Origin: Acidobacteriaceae bacterium
GTDB lineage: Bacteria > Acidobacteriota > Terriglobia > Terriglobales > Acidobacteriaceae
Assembly (NCBI GenBank): GCA_003168235.1
Contig: PMSZ01000549.1
Location: forward strand, 1-17,565
Reading direction: 5' to 3'
DNA: 17,565 bases
The notes beneath the pieces were generated by a model, which saw only the letters and a program-made list of their open reading frames with translations, was not told the origin of the DNA and did not search any database. Shown piece by piece: positions 1 through 7,542 of the stretch. The translations under genes and the position numbers were made by a program. Every line of letters begins with the position of its first letter. Within the stretch, counting starts at the first letter, position 1.

Positions 1-134
1 CCTACATCGACGGCTTTTCCGGAGGAACGCTCGGCATCACAGCTGCCGAACTGAAACCGCTGCTCGAAACCGTAAAACAAGTTCCCGGATCTCAGCTCTC
101 ACTTCCCAGTCAAGACCAATCAACCCGCCACTGA
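1..134 (+). CDS. C-terminal end of an unidentified protein (5' truncated by window edge)
   Basis: An open frame enters at the window start (first complete codon at 3) and ends at a TGA at 132-134, leaving 43 residues. The readable tail runs YIDGFSGGTLGITAAELKPL and then continues with a polar end rich in Ser, Gln and Pro. There is no motif I can tie to a family. Codon use and GC content look like those of the neighbouring genes, which supports real coding. It lies on the same strand as the lipoprotein gene that starts 351 bp further on. The gap makes co-transcription possible but unproven. No function is assigned. Confidence 0.6.
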   Translation, partial: YIDGFSGGTLGITAAELKPLLETVKQVPGSQLSLPSQDQSTRH

Positions 135-485
135 GAGTTGGGAACCGAGAACCGAGAACTTCCCAGCCAAGTTGCAATTTCTTGCACAAACAGCAATACC
201 GCCTGCCCTAACGAGCCCGCCTCCGACAGACAAGTGTCCTGAATTCAGGTACATTGTAACTTGCTGATTTGAATCATAAATTGGCCTTAAGGCTGCTCTT
301 AGATAGGGTTAGTCTCAGTTATAGGGAGCAGTCTCAGCGGCGTTGCGGCGTTTTCATAACAATCTTTCCGGGCAACGGATTCCTCGCCTGCCGACTCCAA
401 GAGGACTTGTTCCCTGAGATGTGCCGACGGCCATGGCTGACGGCTACGGCTACGACTAAAGAGAGAACAAACAGAGAGAGCAAAA
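135..485. other. Intergenic region, 351 bp
   Basis: No supported gene. The short frames here lack a ribosome binding site and recognisable protein features. It contains a weak sigma70-like promoter (listed separately). It also contains an imperfect hairpin with CTGCTC and GAGCAG arms at about 292-332 and a GC-rich repetitive stretch with several GACGGC/TACGGC units near 426-455. The leader of the downstream gene would be about 200 nt long if the promoter is right. I see no known riboswitch consensus in it. Confidence 0.5.
254..282 (+). promoter_or_regulatory. Possible sigma70-type promoter for the 486 gene
   Basis: TTGTAA at 254-259 is followed after exactly 17 bp by TAAATT at 277-282. Each box matches its consensus at four of six positions. 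The stretch is AT-rich in an otherwise GC-rich intergenic region. It would leave an approximately 200-nt untranslated leader, so it is only a candidate. Confidence 0.25.
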
Positions 486-2660
486 ATGATGCGAAATTTT
501 TTGTGTGCGGTGGTTGTGCTCAGCGTGGCGCTGACAGTCGGTTGCGCCGTGGGTGGCAACGGAATCGTTAACTCGCCCTCCGTTAGTGTTTCCATCACTA
601 CTCCCGCCACCACAAATCCGCTCGCCATCTATCCCACCCAGACCGTAACGCTCACGGCCGTGACGACCGATCCAGCCTTCGCGCCGATTACCTGGACCCT
701 GAGCGGCGGCGGGACGATCGTGTCGACCACGCCGCCGACCACGTCCACCTCGGCCACGGCCACCTACCAGGCGCCGTCAACGGCAAACACAACGTCAACC
801 ATCACAGCGGCGTTCACCTCCACCCCTTCGGTCAACTCCGCTTTCAGCATGAACATCGTGGACATCACCACCCAGGTGGCTCCGGTGACGTTGAACGTGG
901 GCGAAAATCTGATCCAGCAATTTACCGTCGTCGCCGTTCCCGACGCCGCGCCCCAGACCTTCCAGTGGACATGCACCGCCAACAACGTGCAATGCCCCGA
1001 CTCTGCCTTTTCTCAGGACCCCAATATCTCCGGCTTGGCCAACTACACGGGCCAAAGCAGTTGTATCGGTTGCACGGTTGCGATTTCGGCGGTCACACCG
1101 CTCGATACCACGGGCTGCGTCGCCAACCCCAAGTACTGCACTGCCGCCAAAGCTACGGTGGTTACGTCCCGTGTCAGCGGCACCTACGCCTTCCAGTTTT
1201 CCGGCTATGACACCGACGGCAACCCGGTCGCGGTTGCGGGAACTTTTACCGCCGGCACGAACGGCGCGATCTCGACAGGCGTCGAAGACCTGCTCAATTC
1301 GAGTGGCTGGGCCAAGAAGTCGATTACCGGAGGTTCCTACACTCCCACATCTTCCGACTCCAACAACGGCAACAACGCGGGCACACTCAAGCTGACGTTG
1401 CCTTCGGGAGTTTATCCCAATCAATTCCAGGCCGTTCTCGACGGCAACGGCGATCTTGAAATGATCGAGTCTGACGGCCACGGCGCCGGATCGGGCATTG
1501 CGCAGGTATCCTCTGGATCCGGTCCCTTCAAAGGCGCGCAGGTTTACGCGTTCGGCTTCACCGGCGTGGACTCCGGCGGCAAGCGCGTTGGCTATGCCGG
1601 CGTTCTTCCCATGGATGGCAGCGGAAATATCGTCAGCGGCCAGATCGATGTGAATGACAACGGCAGCAGCAGCAACAGCATTTGTGGCACGACTCCACCG
1701 TGCAGCGTTGCCGGCACCTACTCGTCGAACGGAGACGGCTCGTGGAATGTTGCGATCACTTCGCCCGTCGTCATGAGTTTTGATTTCTACATCGCTGGAG
1801 GAGCGAACGGCAAGTCGAATCCGCTCATCTTCTACGCTATTTCCACCGATCCCGGCGCGAACCCAGCGGTTTCCGGAACCATGGCCCTCCAGGACAATAC
1901 GCAAACCTACAACAACTCCGCTTTCAACGGAGCTTCGATTTCCACTCTGAGCGGAGTGGATGGCGCGAATACGAATGTCTCGCTGACGCTGGGCGACACC
2001 GACGGCGACGGAGACTTCAGCGGCCAATACGACCAGAACGATGCTGGCACTATCAACGCCGCCGTCGCGTTCCCGGGAAGTTCCACCGCCTACACCTATG
2101 CGGCTTCTTCCACCACCAGCGGACGCTATGTCTTCCAGATGCTGGGCAACCCCGGAGCGAAAACGGCCGTGCCGCCGATTCCAGTCGTCCTTTACGCCAG
2201 CGGCGCCAATCGCGGGTTCCTGCTCGATCAATCCAGTGCGGCGGTGATGACCGGGACCATGAGTCCGCAGGGCAAGATAGAGCTTGGCGGCCTTGGCGGT
2301 TCGGATCAGCCGGGCACCTTTGCCGCAGCCACGACCAGCAGCACCAATTCCGGTGTTACTCCGCTGGCGGCAAACCTGCTCTTCACCTCGGTCGGAAATG
2401 CGGTCTACAACGTCGCTGGAACGCAGTACCCAGGCGGGACTGCAATCGCTGAGAATTACACGCTCGGTCCGGCGGGTACGGGCACGATTGTGCCGATTTC
2501 ACCGGCAACTACTCCGAATTACGCGTTCTACGTCATTGGCACGCTCGGCTGTACCGGCACGCCCAAGAACCCCAACCCAGCCTGTGCGGTAACAAGTTTT
2601 ATGATGATCGATGAAGATGCGACCAATACGACTCCATCGGTGATTTTCGCGCAGGAGTAA
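486..2660 (+). CDS. Exported Ig-like domain (lipo)protein, acidobacterial type
   Basis: A 724-residue exported protein of unknown molecular role. Residues 1-20 form a hydrophobic signal sequence ending in VGC (Cys20), which resembles a lipobox although Thr sits at -3 instead of Leu. Two Thr/Ser-rich beta-sandwich (bacterial Ig-like) segments follow, at about 28-125 and 126-226. The second holds six cysteines (163, 170, 193, 196, 211, 218) that could form disulfides outside the cytoplasm. Two related modules then occur at about 229-274 and 350-394. They share a YAF-F-G pattern, then D--G---V--AG, then G-I-SG. A third, weaker relative starts near 545. Asp/Gly-rich loops such as DTDGDGDFSG could bind calcium. 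The ATG is preceded by purine-rich sequence (GAGAGAGCAAAA); the second ATG, one codon on, is an equally possible start. It stands alone, convergent with the propeller gene. Proteins built from these modules recur in Acidobacteriota; a surface or adhesive role is an inference. Confidence 0.8.
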   Translation: MMRNFLCAVVVLSVALTVGCAVGGNGIVNSPSVSVSITTPATTNPLAIYPTQTVTLTAVTTDPAFAPITWTLSGGGTIVSTTPPTTSTSATATYQAPSTANTTSTITAAFTSTPSVNSAFSMNIVDITTQVAPVTLNVGENLIQQFTVVAVPDAAPQTFQWTCTANNVQCPDSAFSQDPNISGLANYTGQSSCIGCTVAISAVTPLDTTGCVANPKYCTAAKATVVTSRVSGTYAFQFSGYDTDGNPVAVAGTFTAGTNGAISTGVEDLLNSSGWAKKSITGGSYTPTSSDSNNGNNAGTLKLTLPSGVYPNQFQAVLDGNGDLEMIESDGHGAGSGIAQVSSGSGPFKGAQVYAFGFTGVDSGGKRVGYAGVLPMDGSGNIVSGQIDVNDNGSSSNSICGTTPPCSVAGTYSSNGDGSWNVAITSPVVMSFDFYIAGGANGKSNPLIFYAISTDPGANPAVSGTMALQDNTQTYNNSAFNGASISTLSGVDGANTNVSLTLGDTDGDGDFSGQYDQNDAGTINAAVAFPGSSTAYTYAASSTTSGRYVFQMLGNPGAKTAVPPIPVVLYASGANRGFLLDQSSAAVMTGTMSPQGKIELGGLGGSDQPGTFAAATTSSTNSGVTPLAANLLFTSVGNAVYNVAGTQYPGGTAIAENYTLGPAGTGTIVPISPATTPNYAFYVIGTLGCTGTPKNPNPACAVTSFMMIDEDATNTTPSVIFAQE

Positions 2661-2749
2661 ACCGAACTTGTGGAGACTGTGAAGCTACGACGGGGTTCCG
2701 CGCCCGTCCAAAATCCGCCCCACGCTGGTTTCGGGAAGGGCACGAGTTC

Positions 2750-2852
2750 CAGAGGTTGAGGAAAAACCCTGACTTGCCCCAGCCTTTGGGTGGCGCAGCG
2801 CTTCAGCGCTGCGGTAAAGACCTTGCTTTGAATCCGGCTTCAGCCGCTGAGG
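2750..2852 (-). repeat. Palindromic intergenic repeat, copy A, with remnant MITE-like end
   Basis: The core (2789-2852) is a 20-nt palindrome at 2794-2813 with 9-bp arms around TC, then a 22-nt spacer, then a 17-nt box at 2836-2852. Read on the minus strand it has the same order and spacing as copies B (8971-9030) and C (14667-14732). The 25 nt at 2789-2813 are the exact reverse complement of 14708-14732. The 33 nt on its left (2756-2788) align without gaps to the matching end of the element around copy C at about 19 of 33 positions, including the GAAAAAC tract. It lies between two convergent genes. Confidence 0.75.
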
Positions 2853-2930
2853 TCATGCTGACGGCTTCTTGATCTCCGCTCTCTGCCTCCAGAATGATTT
2901 TTTCGGGCAGCCTGTTCCAGCCGTCGCGAA

Positions 2931-5192
2931 TTATTTTCCGCGAATTACCGTCTTTGCCGTCGCCAGGTTGTCGAACTTGTCATAAGCGCGGACCACCACT
3001 ACATGATCGCTCGCAACATTATTCCCCATCGGAGGCGGCGCAGCCTCGGCTTGCGGCACACTCACCCGAAAATCGTATTCCTCCGTTTTCGCATCTGAGA
3101 GCTGCCCCACCGGCTCCACGAACTGCCAGTCGCCGCCATCCAGCGAATATTCCGCCCGCTTGATGGGAGAAAACGAATCGCTGGCGCGGAAGCGGACATG
3201 TATCTGTTTTCCCTCCATCGCCGCCGTCAGGTTCTCGATCACTGGCGCCGTCGTATCGACTTCGAAGCGCGCGCTCACCCGCTCTGCATAAAGCGCTTCT
3301 CCCGGAGAATGCGAGGGCGCATCCGAGGCAATGACCTTCACCGTGTAGCCGCCGTCGGGCAGCAGACTGGCGTCGAACGAATAGAAGCGGTCCGAAAGAT
3401 CGTTCTTGAGCAGCAGCCACCGCGCCTCGCCGTCGCCGCGGTAATACACGCTGTAGACGAGTTGATCGTCGTTATCGTCATGCGCCGACCACCGGATGCC
3501 GATTGACTCCCGGTCGCGCACCGCCGGCGGCAGTGGCTCAAAGCGGGCCTGACCCGGCGCCGGCTGCTCCCCGCCCGTCACATGCGGCAGGGCCTGATAA
3601 CGGTATCCCGGTTGCACCGTGATGTCGTCAATTTCGGGAGCAACGTTCTTCGGCAGGTAATTCAGCAGGACGTCGTCGACCCAGGGCGCGGAATCGCCGG
3701 CATGAAGCACCGCCTTCCACTGCACAAAGCGCGCCGCCGGTACCTTCAGTGCGCCATCACCCGCCGGAGGCAACGCAACCCGCGTCCACGGACTCCAGTT
3801 GCGGTCGGGGTTGTCGACGTTGCCGCTGCGGGCATAGAGTTCGACGTTCCCGGAGCTGCGCACGCTGCTGCGTCCCCACACCGAAAAAATGCGCGCATCG
3901 AACACGTCGCTTTCGTACGTGCCTTCCGGTTCCGGACCGGGGCCAAGAACAAAAATCTTCCCCAGGTTACTGCTCGAAGCGTAAAGCCCTCCGCCCGGCG
4001 CAGCCGCGAACGCCGTGATTTGCGTGGCGCTCGCTTTGGTCAGGTCGGTGAAATCGTCGACACCGTTGATGGCGAAAATGTGTCCGCGATTGCCCGTGCC
4101 GGCGAGCAGGCGCCCATGCTGGTCGAAAGCGAGCGCGTAAACCAGATCTTCGTGGGAAGTCCACAAACGCGACGGAGCGCCATCGGGCGCGATGCGATAG
4201 ATCTCGGAGCCGCCGGTCGCACCCAGTCCGGGAGCGGGAAACGGCATTGCCGGGGCTGCGGGCGCCGCATTGATCGTGATATTGCCACCGGCCGTCGCGG
4301 TCGGATTCTGCGCTTGCGCTCCCATCATGCCGCTGATTTGCGGCGGCTGCGGCGCAGACCCGCCGTGTTTTTCACCCGCGGCTGCGGCGTAGATATTGCC
4401 CGCGCCATCGATGGCGAGCGCGGTAATTTCTTTCTTGGGAGCACTATAGAGAACGAACGCCTCGCCATTCGGTGCAATGCGATACACCAGCCCACTGCCA
4501 TCGGAACCGGCGATCAGGTTTCCTTTGGGATCGAGCGCCAGAGCGCGAATATGCACTTCATCGCTTTTGAAAAACAGCGCGTGCTTGCCGTCGGCGCCGA
4601 CCTTGAAAATTTCTCCGCGATCTCCAGTCGCGACATACAGCGCTCCAGAATTGTCGAGCACCATGTCCCAGATGTACTTGGAACCAGGATCGAAGTAGGT
4701 GGTCGAGCCCCACAGGCTGTTCACACCCGATCTGTCCACGCTCTTATTCATCGGGGCTTTATTGGGCGCAAGCCGATAAACCTTGCCGTCGGGCGCCGTG
4801 GCCGCATAGACAACGCCGTTCTTGTCGACCACCAGCGTCTGCACCTGCAGTTCCTGCGGCTCGAAAATGGTCGTGCTCTGCCCGTCGGGCGTGATGCGAT
4901 AAACGCGCGCCGGTGATCCCGCCGCCACATAAACGTTCCCCGCCGGATCGGACGCGATCGACCAGATGTAAGTCGAAGGCGTAGTCGCCAGCGTCTTGAA
5001 TGCGGGAGCCAGCTCCAGACCGCCCTCGCTCCGCAGCGCGATGCCCTTCGCCGTTCCCTTGGTCAGTTCGTCAAACTTGGATTGCTCCCAGGTGTGAGTG
5101 CCCTCCGCGAAGGCGACAGAAGAAAGTGCTTGAAGAAAGGTGAGGAGGATAAGTACCGCCAATGCGGCAAACATCTTGCGAACCAGAGTCAT
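2931..5192 (-). CDS. Secreted seven-bladed beta-propeller protein with C-terminal Ig/FnIII-like domains
   Basis: A 753-residue exported protein. Residues 1-29 are a signal peptide (Arg/Lys start, long Leu/Ala core, AFA cleavage site). Seven repeats of the NHL/SMP-30-like form D--GN-Y-A---G-VYRI-P-G occur near residues 76, 117, 176, 218, 259, 355 and 395, which predicts a seven-bladed propeller. Between blades five and six is a low-complexity insert rich in Ala, Pro, Gly and Gln (about 275-325). After the propeller comes a beta-rich region (about 425-530), then Ig/fibronectin-III-like domains (about 555-750) containing DDNDDQLVY and DTTAPVI motifs. Long secreted propeller proteins of this design are familiar in Acidobacteriota, but their ligands are unknown. 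The ATG start has only a weak ribosome binding site. It is transcribed in the same direction as the S55 gene, 262 bp downstream of it, so probably from its own promoter. No enzymatic active site is evident. Confidence 0.8.
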   Translation of the reverse strand: MTLVRKMFAALAVLILLTFLQALSSVAFAEGTHTWEQSKFDELTKGTAKGIALRSEGGLELAPAFKTLATTPSTYIWSIASDPAGNVYVAAGSPARVYRITPDGQSTTIFEPQELQVQTLVVDKNGVVYAATAPDGKVYRLAPNKAPMNKSVDRSGVNSLWGSTTYFDPGSKYIWDMVLDNSGALYVATGDRGEIFKVGADGKHALFFKSDEVHIRALALDPKGNLIAGSDGSGLVYRIAPNGEAFVLYSAPKKEITALAIDGAGNIYAAAAGEKHGGSAPQPPQISGMMGAQAQNPTATAGGNITINAAPAAPAMPFPAPGLGATGGSEIYRIAPDGAPSRLWTSHEDLVYALAFDQHGRLLAGTGNRGHIFAINGVDDFTDLTKASATQITAFAAAPGGGLYASSSNLGKIFVLGPGPEPEGTYESDVFDARIFSVWGRSSVRSSGNVELYARSGNVDNPDRNWSPWTRVALPPAGDGALKVPAARFVQWKAVLHAGDSAPWVDDVLLNYLPKNVAPEIDDITVQPGYRYQALPHVTGGEQPAPGQARFEPLPPAVRDRESIGIRWSAHDDNDDQLVYSVYYRGDGEARWLLLKNDLSDRFYSFDASLLPDGGYTVKVIASDAPSHSPGEALYAERVSARFEVDTTAPVIENLTAAMEGKQIHVRFRASDSFSPIKRAEYSLDGGDWQFVEPVGQLSDAKTEEYDFRVSVPQAEAAPPPMGNNVASDHVVVVRAYDKFDNLATAKTVIRGK

Positions 5193-5454
5193 ACTTTCAT
5201 TCTAAACAGTTATTCCCGTCTCCGTCCGCACGGGCGGTAGTTCAGGCTAGAGCTTCTGTCTTCCCGGCCGAAGATTCCGTGTAATTTCTACACGATTTCA
5301 GGCCTTGTTTCGTAACTCATTGCCAGCATTCCGCTTGCGCGTAATTTGTACGTACAGGAGTATACGCACAAAATAGGCTGCATAGTGTTCCACGTGGAAC
5401 ACATCTCCATTTTGCACGTTTTTCAACAACTTAGGGGCAGGCAGGAAGGGCCAG
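5193..5454. other. Intergenic region carrying a parS-like site and other palindromes
   Basis: The gap between two minus-strand genes. It holds no gene. It contains the parS-type palindrome at 5386-5401 and the palindrome TGTACGTACA at 5347-5356. It also holds two related motifs 60 bp apart: GTGTAATTTCTACAC at 5279-5293 (itself an inverted repeat, GTGTA/TACAC) and GCGTAATTTGTACG at 5339-5352. The promoter of the propeller gene should lie here, but I cannot pick a convincing pair of boxes. Confidence 0.5.
5385..5402. promoter_or_regulatory. parS: parS-like centromere site (ParB binding site)
   Basis: GTGTTCCACGTGGAACAC is a perfect 18-bp palindrome. Its inner 16 bp (5386-5401, TGTTCCACGTGGAACA) match the form of the bacterial parS sequence recognised by ParB/Spo0J, whose widely shared core is TGTTNCACGTGNAACA. 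parS sites are nucleation points for ParB in chromosome segregation and usually cluster around the replication origin. This one sits in an intergenic gap, about 190 bp upstream of the propeller gene. No parA, parB, dnaA or other origin marker is in the window, so it would be an isolated site. A regulator operator is an alternative reading. Confidence 0.75.
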
Positions 5455-7404
5455 CTACTTGATGTTGATAGTCAGCATCTGGGCGCCGGAGACGACGTAG
5501 TCAAGCGGTTCGGTGGAGGCCTCGCTCACCGACGACTCTCCCAGGACGATCATGTCCTGGGTGCCGCGCATGTTCTCCATCACGTTCATCACGGAGAGGG
5601 GCAAGGTCGGCATCACCTTGTCGGCCACCATGGCTTCGGGGTCGGACTCGATCAGCGAGACGTAGACGCGGTCGTTCGCGCGTTCCTTGTTCAGCAAGGC
5701 GATGGTCGGCGCCAGACCGAGGCTGCGGCTCATCATGGGCGTGCCGCGGTGGATGCGGTCGAGCGTGTCTCCGTCGCTAACCAGGATGCGCAGCGTTCCC
5801 TTCGAGGTCGAAGTCGGAATCCGGATTGGGATTTGGCGAACCAGGCGCTCGCCGCGATAGGGACGAATCACGGTCTCAACCATAATCTGGTCGCCGGGAC
5901 GCGCCTCGGTCATGTCGGTGCGGGCGGCTTCGAGGCGGGCCGAGCGGCGTTCGCGGACAAGATCGAAATCGAGCTTCACTGCTTGAACGTCGGGAACGTC
6001 GAGCGGGTTGCTGTAGATGCGTCCGAAGCGCTCGCCGATGGTGGCTGCGGCTAAAGCAGCCGCGGGCTGCCCGTTGTCGAGAGGGGCGAACGTATTGCGA
6101 AGGGTAACGTCGGGATAGCCTTTTACGCTGAGCACGCCATTCATGCGGTACGTAATGTCTTCGCCGTATTCGTTGGTGCCATGCAGCGCGTTGAAGACCG
6201 TGGCCATCATGGCCAAGGGGCTGAGGCGCGCGTTGTTGAGGACCTCGTAATGAAATTCTTTCGTGGTTACGGCTGCGCGATCGGATCCCCGCTCGCCTTG
6301 AATGTGCATGGCGACGGTGACCGGAATCATCTTCGACTCGCGGCCCGGGATGCCCATGATGCCGTTCTGGCGGTCCTGCACAAACGCGCCGACGGTCTCA
6401 GTGGTGTTGACGATCTTGAAGGCGTTCATCGGCGAGGGCAGGGTCGCCACCACTTCGGCCTTGGTCATGGGCAAATCAACTTCACCAAACTGCAGCAGCG
6501 GGTGTCCGCAGGCGAGCAGGCGCTGCGGGTCGACGTAGGTCACGGTGCAGGTGGCGGCAATATCCATGTCACCGCGAACCAGCACGGCGCTGACGGCTGA
6601 TCCTGCCTCGATGGGTTCGGGCTGCTTGCGGTCGCTCGCGGAGCCAATTCCCATCACGGGAACGATGCCCGCGGCCGCGAACTGTGCGCCGTAGCGCTGC
6701 AAGGTATCGGCGGAAAATCCGTTGAAGACGAGCGGGGTTTCAATCGGCTTCAGGTAGTTAGTATAGTTATTATTATCGCTGTAGTTATTAGACAGTCTCG
6801 TATTTTCGCCGGGGCTTGCCGTTGGAGCATTGGCGCTCGGAGACGCTTCGTTCCGATTCGCAGAATTGCCGCCGGAAGCGCTGGCCGGAAGTGCCGTCGC
6901 GGGTGCGGGACTGTGGTCCATGGCGCTGATCTCGAGCATTTCTTCGATGGGAGTGACGCCAGCGATCGGCTCCTTGGAAAATTCACCGATGCGGAAGGCG
7001 AGCGCGCCCGCGAGTTTGCCATCGAAATAGACGGGGCTTCCGCTCATGCCTGCGACTACTCCGGTATATTCCGGCTTGGCGCCGTGCAGGCGGACGAGGA
7101 TGATGTCACCCTTCGGACCATTCACGTTGCGCAATACGCCAAGAACTTCGACGCCCATCGGTTCCACTTTGACGCCCTGAAAGACAGTGAGCGCGGTGCC
7201 CATCATGCCTTCGTGGATCTGGTTGAGCGGAATGATGTTGGGCACGATGGCAGGAGAAGTGGTAGAGACACCAGCAGGAAGACTGGCCGGCGACGGCCGA
7301 TTTTCTGCGGCTGCCTTTTGTGTGGATACCCAGACTGAGGACGAGAGACAAGCGACAACGACGAGTGCGCGTACAGCTTTACCCATGCTGACCCCGGAGG
7401 TCAT
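5455..7404 (-). CDS. Secreted SpoIVB peptidase S55-like protein
   Basis: A 649-residue exported protein from the ATG at 7404, preceded by a GCAGGG ribosome binding site. An in-frame TTG at 7434 and an ATG at 7386 are alternatives. Residues 1-33 form a signal peptide. Residues 57-150 hold a G--TVF-G segment and GMSGSPVYFDGKLAGA (119-134), the serine-nucleophile motif of the S55 family. A low-complexity Asn/Ser/Ala linker (about 165-220) follows. Then comes a segment with TYVDPQRLLACGHPLLQFG, whose His301 corresponds to the family's catalytic histidine. In SpoIVB the His segment comes before the Ser segment; here the order is reversed. The position where SpoIVB has its catalytic Asp, 15 residues before the Ser, is Leu here. 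The C-terminal 250 residues are mostly beta and unassigned. Proteins of this family process signalling proteins or act as non-catalytic relatives; the substrate is unknown. It is divergent from the VWFA gene. Confidence 0.8.
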   Translation of the reverse strand: MTSGVSMGKAVRALVVVACLSSSVWVSTQKAAAENRPSPASLPAGVSTTSPAIVPNIIPLNQIHEGMMGTALTVFQGVKVEPMGVEVLGVLRNVNGPKGDIILVRLHGAKPEYTGVVAGMSGSPVYFDGKLAGALAFRIGEFSKEPIAGVTPIEEMLEISAMDHSPAPATALPASASGGNSANRNEASPSANAPTASPGENTRLSNNYSDNNNYTNYLKPIETPLVFNGFSADTLQRYGAQFAAAGIVPVMGIGSASDRKQPEPIEAGSAVSAVLVRGDMDIAATCTVTYVDPQRLLACGHPLLQFGEVDLPMTKAEVVATLPSPMNAFKIVNTTETVGAFVQDRQNGIMGIPGRESKMIPVTVAMHIQGERGSDRAAVTTKEFHYEVLNNARLSPLAMMATVFNALHGTNEYGEDITYRMNGVLSVKGYPDVTLRNTFAPLDNGQPAAALAAATIGERFGRIYSNPLDVPDVQAVKLDFDLVRERRSARLEAARTDMTEARPGDQIMVETVIRPYRGERLVRQIPIRIPTSTSKGTLRILVSDGDTLDRIHRGTPMMSRSLGLAPTIALLNKERANDRVYVSLIESDPEAMVADKVMPTLPLSVMNVMENMRGTQDMIVLGESSVSEASTEPLDYVVSGAQMLTINIK

Positions 7405-7542
7405 AATGACCCTGCAAAGACCCTGCGTGTACAAGACGGCTTTCGCCAGGAGAGGAGACGATCTTTAAAGAAAACCGCGAAATAACCCAACCGCAAGAAC
7501 CTTGCATCTATACTAGCACAAGAGTTTTCGAGGATTTCCCCT

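Noticed and set aside
795..2231. 478-codon minus-strand open frame antisense to the lipoprotein gene
   Set aside because: Its composition (Arg/Gly/Val rich, no motif) is that of a shadow frame, whereas the plus strand has a signal sequence and repeated modules.
2689..2708. Hairpin GACGGG/CCCGTC after the lipoprotein gene as a terminator
   Set aside because: The loop is 8 nt and no T-run follows, so the evidence is insufficient.
3582..4916. 444-codon plus-strand open frame antisense to the propeller gene
   Set aside because: It lies wholly within the propeller gene, is Arg-rich, has no domain, signal or ribosome binding site, and is explained by GC-rich codon bias of the opposite strand.
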